Part shown: positions 1 through 5,226 of the stretch, piece by piece
Layout of the letters: each line of letters opens with the position of its first letter
Position numbering within the stretch: the stretch's first letter is position 1
Program-made: the position numbers and the translations under genes
Notes under the pieces: generated by a model
Told to the model about the DNA's origin: nothing
The model's database searches: none
Seen by the model: the letters and a program-made list of their open reading frames with translations, nothing else
DNA from: Dermatophilaceae bacterium
GTDB lineage: Bacteria > Actinomycetota > Actinomycetes > Actinomycetales > Dermatophilaceae
Direction: 5' to 3'
Length of the DNA: 5,226 bases
NCBI GenBank assembly: GCA_013361975.1
Contig: JABFXB010000467.1
Location: 1-5,226 of the forward strand

Positions 1-1088
1 GGTCGGGCGTGTCGGCGCACCGCCACGAGCCCCGCGAGCCGGGCCAGCTGCAGGTCGAGGCATCGCTCGACGTCGTCGGCCGGGAGCGAGCCGGGCTGCT
101 CGTGGACGCGGGCGGCATACGCCCTCAACGCGTGGGCGTCACCGACGCCGTCGAGCAGGTGCTCGGCCGCCGCGGCCTCGACGACGTGCTCGGCGTTCCA
201 GCGCATGCCGAGGTCGCCCTCGACGGTGCGCGCGTGCCAGAGGGGCGCGACGACGTCCTTGCGCAGCCCGGCGTCCTCGCCCTCCGGCGTCAGGCACGAG
301 TAGACGTCCGTGGTCGCGCCGCCGATGTCGACGACGAGCACGTCTCGCCCGCCGTCCACGGACGCGAGCACCTCGACCCCGCGCAGCACCGCGTCGGGCG
401 TCGCGGCCTCGACCATCGCCGCGAACGCCGGGTCGCTCGAGAGGCCCTTGCCGCCGATGACGTGGTGCAGGAACGCGTCGCGGATCGCTGCCCGCGCCGA
501 CTCCGGCGCGATGACCCCGATCTGCGGCAGCACGTTGTCGGCCAGAACCGTCGGCCGATGCGTGGTGCCGAGCACGGCCGCGGCCTCGTCACGCGCCTCG
601 ACGTTGCCCGCCACGACGACGGGCACGGCGTGCGCACCATGGCCGCCGACCGCCCCCTTGGCCAAGCGGGCGGCGTTGTGCAGCAGCACGTTGCTGTTCC
701 CGCCGTCGGTGCCGCCGACGAGCAGGATGATGTCGGGGCGCGCCGCGCGGACGCCTGCGACGTCGGCCGTGGTCAGCTCGCCGGCCGCGACGTGGACGAC
801 CTTGGCGCCGGCCGACAGCCCGACGCGGTGGCCCGCCTGCGCGGTGACGGTGCGCTCGTAGCCGACGACGGCGAGCCGCAGCCCTCCCCCGGCGCTCGAG
901 CACGCCCGCACCACCGCGTCCTCGGGCACCTCGAGCCGGGCTCGGAGGTCGCGGTAGCCGTCGAGGATGTCGCCGCGGCGCTGGGTGCCGGTCGTCGGCG
1001 TCGACGCCGTGCCGAGCACCGTGCCGTCGTCGGCGAGCAGGGCACCCTTGGTGAAGGTCGACCCGAAGTCGACCGCGAGGATCGTCAT
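1..1088 (-). CDS. MutL/GlmL-family actin-like ATPase, probable reactivase of a B12-dependent mutase (C-terminus cut off)
   Basis: Reading down from an ATG at 1088, the frame stays open to the left edge, giving 362 residues without a stop. Family members usually run to roughly 450-500 residues, so about the last quarter lies outside. Seen in the sequence: an actin/Hsp70-type phosphate-1 loop at residues 4-14 (LAVDFGSTFTK), a Gly-rich LLVGGTDGGNSN at 122-133, a phosphate-2 loop VVDIGGATTDV at 252-262, and farther on a RTVEGDLGMRWN stretch typical of MutL proteins. Known of the family: GlmL/MutL and the related KamB act as ATP-dependent reactivases for adenosylcobalamin mutases such as glutamate mutase and ornithine or lysine aminomutases. 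They work in the cytoplasm. The specific partner cannot be told here, because no mutase gene is in view. The gene starts 24 bp after metB and could be co-transcribed. No good Shine-Dalgarno precedes the ATG. The start was chosen because it places the phosphate-1 loop at the extreme N-terminus, as expected for this fold. Confidence 0.88.
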   Translation of the reverse strand, partial: MTILAVDFGSTFTKGALLADDGTVLGTASTPTTGTQRRGDILDGYRDLRARLEVPEDAVVRACSSAGGGLRLAVVGYERTVTAQAGHRVGLSAGAKVVHVAAGELTTADVAGVRAARPDIILLVGGTDGGNSNVLLHNAARLAKGAVGGHGAHAVPVVVAGNVEARDEAAAVLGTTHRPTVLADNVLPQIGVIAPESARAAIRDAFLHHVIGGKGLSSDPAFAAMVEAATPDAVLRGVEVLASVDGGRDVLVVDIGGATTDVYSCLTPEGEDAGLRKDVVAPLWHARTVEGDLGMRWNAEHVVEAAAAEHLLDGVGDAHALRAYAARVHEQPGSLPADDVERCLDLQLARLAGLVAVRRHAR

Positions 1089-1112
1089 GCGTGAGAAGGC
1101 GATTCGCGCAGC

Positions 1113-2291
1113 TCAGCCGTGGATGTCGAGCGCCTCACGAAGGTCGGCGATGAGGTCGTCGACGTCCTCGATGCCGACCGAGAGCCGGATGAGGTCGCTC
1201 GGCACCTCGAGCTCGGTGCCCGCGACGCTCGCGTGCGTCATGCGGCCCGGGTGCTCGATGAGGGACTCGACACCGCCCAGCGACTCGCCGAGCGTCCAGA
1301 GGCTCACCGCGGCGCACGTCTTGACCGCGGCGTCCTCGCCACGCTTCATGCGGAAGCTCACCATGCCGCCGAACCGCTTCATCTGTCGCGCGGCGACGTC
1401 GTGGTTGCGGTGCCCGGGCAGCCCGGGGTAGAGCACCTGCGAGACGCCGTCGTGACCTTGCAGGAACTCGACGACCTTCTCGGCGTTGTCGCTGTGACGG
1501 TCCATGCGGACACCGAGGGTCTTCAGTCCTCGCAACGTGAGCCACGAGTCGAAGGGACCGGCCACGCCGCCGATGCTGTTCTGGTGGAAGGCGATCCGGT
1601 CCTCGGCGTCCTCGAAGCCGGGCACCGTGATGCTCTCGGCGGTGACGGCCGCGCCGCCGACGACGTCGCTGTGGCCGCCGGAGTACTTCGTCGTCGAGTG
1701 CGTGACGATGTCGGCGCCGAGGGCCAGCGGGTTCTGGAGGTAGGCGGTCGCGAAGGTGTTGTCGACGACGAGGACCGCACCGGCGTCGTGGGCCATCTCG
1801 GCGATGGCCGCGACGTCGGCGATGCCGAGCAGCGGGTTGGTCGGCGTCTCGACCCACACCATCTTCGTCCGCCCCGGACGGATCGCCGCGCGCACGGCCC
1901 CGAGGTCGCCCGTGTCGGCGATCGAGTGCTCGATGCCCTGCGGCTTCGCGACCTTGTTGAAGTAGCGGTAGGTGCCGCCGTAGGCGTCGTTCGGCACGAC
2001 GACGTGGTCGCCCGGCACGAGCAGCGCGCGGGCGACGGTGTCCTGCCCGGCGAGCCCGGATGCGAAGGCGAAGCCGCGGCTGCCACCCTCGAGGGCGGCG
2101 ATGCACTCCTCGAGCGCGGTGCGGGTCGGGTTGGCCGACCGGCTGTACTCGTAGCCGTTGCGGAACCCGCCGATGCCGTCCTGCTTGTAGGTCGAGACCT
2201 GGTAGATCGGGGTCACCACCGCACCGGTCAGCGGGTCGGCCTCCTGGCCGGCGTGGATGGCGCGAGTGGAGAAGCCGTGCTCGTCAGACAT
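1113..2291 (-). CDS. metB: Cystathionine gamma-synthase (trans-sulfuration enzyme, PLP-dependent)
   Basis: A complete 392-residue protein, the usual length for the Cys/Met metabolism PLP family. It is expected to condense an activated homoserine ester (O-succinyl- or O-acetyl-homoserine) with cysteine to form cystathionine, in the cytoplasm, on the way to methionine. Seen: the YEYSRSANPTR motif at 47-57 (tyrosine and arginine that bind PLP phosphate of the neighbouring subunit), SGLAG at 78-82, VETPTNPLL at 147-155, the cofactor-ring aspartate D177 in VVDNTFA, the Schiff-base lysine K202 in HSTTKYSGGHSDVVGG, and the C-terminal signature ESLGGVESLIEHPGRMTHAS at 336-355. The sequence resembles what I remember of mycobacterial MetB throughout. 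Cystathionine gamma-lyase and methionine gamma-lyase share these motifs, and actinobacterial MetB can have side activities, so the exact reaction is less certain than the family. The ATG at 2291 is chosen. A GTG two codons earlier (2297) is a possible alternative. The long upstream extension of this frame is Arg/Pro-rich, low-complexity and runs through the divergent gene, so it is not coding. Confidence 0.88.
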   Translation of the reverse strand: MSDEHGFSTRAIHAGQEADPLTGAVVTPIYQVSTYKQDGIGGFRNGYEYSRSANPTRTALEECIAALEGGSRGFAFASGLAGQDTVARALLVPGDHVVVPNDAYGGTYRYFNKVAKPQGIEHSIADTGDLGAVRAAIRPGRTKMVWVETPTNPLLGIADVAAIAEMAHDAGAVLVVDNTFATAYLQNPLALGADIVTHSTTKYSGGHSDVVGGAAVTAESITVPGFEDAEDRIAFHQNSIGGVAGPFDSWLTLRGLKTLGVRMDRHSDNAEKVVEFLQGHDGVSQVLYPGLPGHRNHDVAARQMKRFGGMVSFRMKRGEDAAVKTCAAVSLWTLGESLGGVESLIEHPGRMTHASVAGTELEVPSDLIRLSVGIEDVDDLIADLREALDIHG

Positions 2292-2298
2292 GGTCACG

Positions 2299-2304
2299 AG
2301 CCTA
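2299..2304 (-). promoter_or_regulatory. Candidate -10 element of metB, possibly giving a leaderless mRNA
   Basis: On the minus strand TAGGCT fits the actinobacterial -10 pattern TANNNT and ends 7 nt before the A of the metB ATG at 2291. That spacing would place the transcription start at or next to the start codon, as in the leaderless transcripts common in actinobacteria. No recognisable TTGACA-like -35 lies 17-18 bp upstream. The alternative is translation through the weak AGG within the same hexamer, or the GGGGG 15 nt upstream of the ATG, which is 9 nt upstream of the GTG at 2297. A single hexamer match in 44 bp has a fair chance of being fortuitous. Confidence 0.25.
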
Positions 2305-2335
2305 TGCCCCCTGCTCGGTCTGCGATGCTGCGGGC

Positions 2336-3049
2336 GTGGGCGACGACTTCGACTACCCCAACCGCGGCGTGCGCCCCCGCGGCCCGGTGCTGTCGGCTCT
2401 CTCGGCCGCCTTCCCCGGCATCCGCGCCGTCCAGGAGCAGGTCGAGCCGTATGCCGCCTGGTGGCGCGAGCACAACCGCGAGGCCGCACGTGCCGCTGGG
2501 CCTCTCTGGGTCGCGCTCGGCGACTCCATGACGCTGGGCATCGGTGCGGGGGCGCCCGACCGCGGGTGGGTGGGCCAGCTGAGCCGCCGCTTCGAGGAGC
2601 GCGGCTGGCAGCACCGGCTCGTGAACCTGGCCGTCAACGGGGCACGCGTCGAGGACCTCCTCGAACGGCAGCTGCCGGCGCTGGCCGCCCTGACCGCCGA
2701 CCGGCCGGCAGCTCTCGTCACGGTCGTCGCCGGGTCGAACGACGTGGTGCTGCGGCGCCACCGCCGACGGCTCGTCGGCCGCTTCACCGAGCTGCTCGAC
2801 CGGTTGCCGGACGGCGCGGTCGTGTCGAACCTGCCCAACCCGCACCGCGAGGCACGGGCCGTCGACCGCCTGCTGCGCGACCGCGCCGACGCCGGCACCG
2901 TCGTGCTCGTGGACATGCGGCGGGAGGGACCTCGCTCGTGGTGGGGGCGGCTGGCCTCCGACCGCTTCCACCCGAACGAGGCCGGCTACGCCGACATGGC
3001 GACGGTCGTCGAGCGCTCCGTGGCGCGGGCCCGCCTGCTCGGGCTCTGA
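2336..3049 (+). CDS. SGNH/GDSL-family hydrolase (probable esterase or lipase-like), cytoplasmic
   Basis: 237 residues from a GTG at 2336. All four SGNH blocks are present: block I ALGDSMTLG at 60-68 with nucleophile S64, block II NLAVNGAR at 97-104 with oxyanion glycine G102, block III VAGSNDV at 131-137 with N135, and block V DRFHPNEAGY at 209-218 with D209 and H212. Enzymes of this family hydrolyse esters of lipids, sugars or acylated small molecules; the substrate here is unknown. There is no signal peptide or membrane segment. Instead a roughly 55-residue charged N-terminal leader, rich in Trp, Tyr and Glu/Arg (PYAAWWREHNREA at 38-50), precedes the catalytic fold, as in several actinobacterial SGNH proteins. 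The gene diverges from metB across 44 bp and converges on the response regulator gene. The GTG start avoids overlap with metB and gives a sensible N-terminus; no strong Shine-Dalgarno is seen. Longer versions starting as far up as 2060 run antisense through metB and are rejected. Confidence 0.85.
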   Translation: MGDDFDYPNRGVRPRGPVLSALSAAFPGIRAVQEQVEPYAAWWREHNREAARAAGPLWVALGDSMTLGIGAGAPDRGWVGQLSRRFEERGWQHRLVNLAVNGARVEDLLERQLPALAALTADRPAALVTVVAGSNDVVLRRHRRRLVGRFTELLDRLPDGAVVSNLPNPHREARAVDRLLRDRADAGTVVLVDMRREGPRSWWGRLASDRFHPNEAGYADMATVVERSVARARLLGL

Positions 3050-3078
3050 GCCCGGGCTGTGGAGTCGGTCTCCGGGCT
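3041..3078. terminator. Possible hairpin region between convergent genes (weak terminator candidate)
   Basis: GGGCTCTGAGCCC at 3041-3053 is a perfect inverted repeat (5-bp stem, 3-nt loop) spanning the stop codon of the SGNH gene. Overlapping it, AGCCCGG at 3049-3055 can pair with CCGGGCT at 3072-3078, and a smaller GGAG/CTCC stem (3061-3064 with 3070-3073) competes with it. CCGGGCTG followed by YGG also occurs twice, near 3053 and 3072, as an imperfect direct repeat. There is no T-tract on either strand, so a canonical intrinsic terminator is not shown. The position between two genes that end facing each other makes a bidirectional stop plausible, but in DNA this GC-rich such stems also arise by chance. 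Confidence 0.3.
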
Positions 3079-3104
3079 GCGGGCCCTGTGCGGGGGCTCT
3101 CAGC

Positions 3105-3728
3105 TCAGGCGACCCCGTGGTCGCGGGCCCAGAGGGCGGCGGACGTGCGGTCGCCGACGCCGATCTGGCGGAACACGTTTCCGAGGTGCACCTTGACGGT
3201 GCGCTCGCTGATGCCGAGGCTGCGGGCGATCTGCTTGTTGGCCAGACCCTGTGCCACCTGAGCGAGCACCTCGCGCTCGCGGCCACTGAGGGCGGGGGCG
3301 CCGGCGGCGTGCTGGCCGGTGGACGGCAGCAGCGCCCTCGTGACGCGTGGGTCGAGCGGCGCGTGGCCGGCAGAGGCCGCCCGCACCGCGTCGAGCACGT
3401 CGCGCGGCTCACTGTCCTTGAGGAGGTAACCGACAGCACCGGCCTCGAGCGCCGCCCGCACCCGGTCGGCCTCGGCGAACGAGGTCAGCACGACGACGGG
3501 GGCCGGCACGCCGGCGGCCTTGAGCCGCCGGATGGCCTCGACGCCGTCGACACCGGGCATGGAGAGGTCCATGAGCACGACGTCCGGCTGGACGGCAAGG
3601 ACGACCCCGAGCGCCTCGGCGCCGTCGGCGGCCTCGCCGACCACGCTGAGGTCGTCGCTGGCGTCGATGATGGTGCGCAGGCCGGCGCGGACCAGCCGGT
3701 GGTCATCGACGACGACGACGGTGGTCAT
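3105..3728 (-). CDS. NarL/LiaR-type response regulator (receiver plus LuxR-type HTH)
   Basis: 207 residues, the standard size for the family. It is the cytoplasmic transcription factor of the two-component pair. The receiver domain spans about 1-118: acidic pocket D8-D9 in VVVVDDHRLVRAGL, phospho-acceptor D54 in VLMDLSMPGVDG, the conserved T82 in VVVLTSF, and K104 in GYLLKDS. After a linker, the LuxR/GerE-type helix-turn-helix spans about 145-205, with LSGREREVLAQVAQGLANKQ at 147-166 and the recognition-helix region ISERTVKVHLGNVFRQIG at 173-190. Phosphorylation by the adjacent kinase at D54 is expected to promote dimerisation and DNA binding; target genes are not visible. The ATG at 3728 overlaps the kinase stop as ATGA. 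It is preceded by a strong GGAGGAGG, which decides the start; the 11-codon upstream extension of the frame is within the kinase C-terminal coding region. Confidence 0.95.
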   Translation of the reverse strand: MTTVVVVDDHRLVRAGLRTIIDASDDLSVVGEAADGAEALGVVLAVQPDVVLMDLSMPGVDGVEAIRRLKAAGVPAPVVVLTSFAEADRVRAALEAGAVGYLLKDSEPRDVLDAVRAASAGHAPLDPRVTRALLPSTGQHAAGAPALSGREREVLAQVAQGLANKQIARSLGISERTVKVHLGNVFRQIGVGDRTSAALWARDHGVA

Positions 3729-5218
3729 CGAGCCTCCTCCACGGGTAGGGCGAGCTGCCACGTCGTGCCTCTGCCGCGGAACGAGCTCACACGGAGCACC
3801 GCACCGACCTCGGTGGCGAGGTCGGCAAGTACTCGTATCCCGAAGTGTCCCTCAAGTCGCGGCAGAATGTCGGGATCGAAGCCGATCCCGTCGTCCTCCA
3901 CGCTGAGCAGGACCGGGTGGGCAGGGTCATCGTCGTTCGGACCGAGCCTGATCGTGACGTGGCAGGCGTCGGCGTGGCGCACGACGTTGCGCAGGCACTC
4001 GCGCGCGACGCGGTGCGCCAGCTGCTGGGCCACCTCGCTGAGACGTGCCGCCACCGCCTCGTCGACGTCGACGTCGACCTCGATGCCACGCCCCGACAGC
4101 GGTCGGGCCAGGTCGGCGAGCGTCGTGGAGAGACCGGCGTCGGCCAAGCGCTCGGGGTAGATGTCGACGAGGAGCGAGCGCAGGCTGGCGACGCTCGCCC
4201 GGACCGTGGCGGCGGCCTCGGTGATCGTCGCCGCGAGTCCCGTGCGTCCGGCTGCCCGTTCGACCTCCGCGGCACCGCTCACCGCGAGGGAGCTGGCGAC
4301 GAGGTCCTGCACGGGACCGTCGTGCAGGTCGGCGGCGATGCGGCGCCGCTCGCGGGCCGACGCCTCGATGGCTCGGAGCAGCAGCGCCTCGCGCTGGTGC
4401 TGCGCGGCGTCGAGGCGGTCGAGCAACCGCCACATGACGGGGATCATGAGGACGAGCAGCAGCATCAGGCTCGTGGCGAGCACGCCCGCGAGGCCGCGCC
4501 ACAGGTCGAAGGCCCGCTCCTGGACCGGCTCGTAGTCGCCGTAGACCTCGAAGAGCAGCTCCGTGCCGTTGGGGGTCCACACGGGCTGGTAGACCTCGAG
4601 CAGCTTGCCGTCGTTGCGCTCGAACTCGTTCTCCGAGCGGTTGAGGTCGGTCGCCTCGGCCTGCGTCCGGGGGTGGGCGAGGGTGTTGAGCTGCTCCTTG
4701 TCGAGGACGTAGTGCTTCCCGACGAGGCTCGCCTCGTCGGAGTAGACGATCGTGCCGTCGATGGTCCAGAGCTTGACGCGCTTGATGCCGTTGGGCACCA
4801 CGCGGACCCTCACGACGTTGTCGAACGCCCGGAAGGCAGCCGAGTCGCCCTCGAGGAGGCGGTCGTCCAGCGCCGGCTGGATGACTGCGAGAGCAAGCAG
4901 GTTGGTGCGGTGGGCGACGTCGTTGAGCACCTGCCGCTCGGCGAGGCGGCTCGCGGCGAACGAGGTGCCGACGACGACGAGGGCGAAGACCGCCAGCGCG
5001 GCGAGCGAGAGCTGCACCAGCATCCGCCGGCGGCTCGGGAGCGGTGGGACGCGCGACGGGGCGACGCCGTCGGCGAGCGTCCACCAGAGGGGGAGGTTCT
5101 GGTGGGTTCGCTCGCCGACGGCTTGCGGCGCGAGCGGTGGTGGGGGATCCACCGGACGGAGCGCCGCCCCAGGCAGCGGAAGCGTGCTCCCGGTGCCCGA
5201 GCGTTCTGTCGCCTTCAT
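3725..5218 (-). CDS. Membrane sensor histidine kinase, NarL-partner type (HisKA_3), with Cache-like extracytoplasmic sensor
   Basis: 497 residues from an ATG at 5218. Order: a Pro-rich N-terminal stretch (about 1-62, with PPPP at 25-28), a basic RRR at 63-65, transmembrane helix 1 (about 66-88), an extracytoplasmic domain (about 90-240), transmembrane helix 2 (about 242-262), the dimerisation/phosphotransfer domain with phospho-acceptor H299 in RERRRIAADLHDGPVQDL (289-306), and an ATP-binding domain with N-box RECLRNVVRHA (406-416), G1 box DDGIGF (442-447), G2-like GHFGIRVLADLA (457-468) and RGRGTTWQLALP (481-492). The sensor contains LWTIDGTIVYSDEASLVGKHY at 150-170, whose WxxDGxIVYSD...GK pattern resembles single-Cache (PAS-like) ligand-binding domains; the ligand is unknown. 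It should autophosphorylate H299 and pass the phosphate to D54 of the overlapping downstream regulator. The start is uncertain: only 8 bp precede it in the window, no Shine-Dalgarno is visible there, and the frame may continue upstream. M66, at the edge of helix 1, is a less likely alternative without a good ribosome site. Confidence 0.92.
   Translation of the reverse strand: MKATERSGTGSTLPLPGAALRPVDPPPPLAPQAVGERTHQNLPLWWTLADGVAPSRVPPLPSRRRMLVQLSLAALAVFALVVVGTSFAASRLAERQVLNDVAHRTNLLALAVIQPALDDRLLEGDSAAFRAFDNVVRVRVVPNGIKRVKLWTIDGTIVYSDEASLVGKHYVLDKEQLNTLAHPRTQAEATDLNRSENEFERNDGKLLEVYQPVWTPNGTELLFEVYGDYEPVQERAFDLWRGLAGVLATSLMLLLVLMIPVMWRLLDRLDAAQHQREALLLRAIEASARERRRIAADLHDGPVQDLVASSLAVSGAAEVERAAGRTGLAATITEAAATVRASVASLRSLLVDIYPERLADAGLSTTLADLARPLSGRGIEVDVDVDEAVAARLSEVAQQLAHRVARECLRNVVRHADACHVTIRLGPNDDDPAHPVLLSVEDDGIGFDPDILPRLEGHFGIRVLADLATEVGAVLRVSSFRGRGTTWQLALPVEEAR
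3733..3740 (-). promoter_or_regulatory. Strong ribosome binding site of the response regulator, inside the kinase gene
   Basis: GGAGGAGG on the minus strand sits 4 nt before the ATG at 3728 (7 nt if the first GGAGG is the pairing core). It is embedded in the last codons of the kinase, where it encodes part of the terminal VEEAR. It is the best Shine-Dalgarno in the window. Together with the ATGA overlap it suggests translational coupling or at least efficient independent initiation of the regulator. Confidence 0.75.
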
Positions 5219-5226
5219 GATCAGTG

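Noticed and set aside
9..1094. A 361-codon open frame on the plus strand.
   Set aside because: It lies fully antisense to the mutL-like gene and reads as an Arg/Asp/Val/Gly-rich protein without any recognisable motif, while the minus strand gives clear family motifs. Such long antisense frames are expected in DNA this GC-rich.
2060..2335. N-terminal extension of the SGNH hydrolase.
   Set aside because: The extra 92 codons are Arg/Cys-rich and antisense to the conserved N-terminal part of metB.
2292..2489. N-terminal extension of metB by about 66 codons.
   Set aside because: The added residues are Arg/Pro/Gly-rich, do not resemble the MetB family N-terminus, and would overlap the start of the divergent SGNH gene.
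1119..2531. A 470-codon open frame on the plus strand over metB.
   Set aside because: It is the antisense shadow of metB, with low-complexity composition. It also runs past 2336 in a different frame from the SGNH hydrolase, which has intact catalytic motifs.
2294..3439. A 381-codon minus-strand frame covering the SGNH gene and part of the regulator.
   Set aside because: It is antisense to one gene and out of frame with the other, has no domain signature, and conflicts with two well-supported proteins.
4060..4085. A run of repeated GTCGAC units resembling a short tandem repeat.
   Set aside because: It encodes the Asp-Val alternation of the kinase at residues 380-386, between the phosphotransfer and ATP-binding domains. 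It is short and explained by the protein and codon bias.
1..5226. Search for a new multi-gene system, mobile element, CRISPR array, tRNA or riboswitch.
   Set aside because: All but about 120 bp of the window is accounted for by five recognisable protein families with uniform base composition. No transposase, integrase, repeat array or structured-RNA pattern was seen, including no room for a riboswitch ahead of metB.

Overview
The window is very GC-rich and densely coded, with a strong G/C preference at third codon positions and long antisense open frames that are by-products of this composition. Gene content (an actinobacterial-type MetB, a MutL-type reactivase, and a NarL/LiaR-type two-component pair with a HisKA_3 kinase) points to a high-GC actinobacterium. 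A Micrococcales member of the Intrasporangiaceae kind is my guess, made from impression and not from any search.

Layout: (1) positions 1-1088, minus strand: the first 362 residues of a MutL/GlmL-family actin-fold ATPase, cut by the left window edge. (2) 1113-2291, minus strand: metB, a cystathionine gamma-synthase-type PLP enzyme, ending 24 bp before the mutL-like gene, so the two may share a transcript. (3) 2292-2335: a 44-bp divergent intergenic region. (4) 2336-3049, plus strand: a complete SGNH/GDSL hydrolase with all four catalytic blocks. (5) 3050-3104: a 55-bp convergent gap with hairpin-forming repeats. (6) 3105-3728 and 3725-5218, minus strand: a response regulator and its sensor histidine kinase. 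The kinase is upstream and the two genes overlap by 4 bp (ATGA).

How the genes work together: the kinase and regulator form a self-contained signalling pair, with an extracytoplasmic Cache-like sensor and a LuxR-type DNA-binding output. Their target genes and signal cannot be read from this window. MetB makes cystathionine for methionine synthesis. The MutL-like protein belongs to a family that maintains adenosylcobalamin-dependent mutases, but no mutase is visible here. The SGNH hydrolase lies between these two units and its substrate is unknown. I found no mobile element, CRISPR array, RNA gene or clear sign of horizontal transfer. The window looks like an ordinary chromosomal region, and I do not see convincing evidence for a new multi-gene system.
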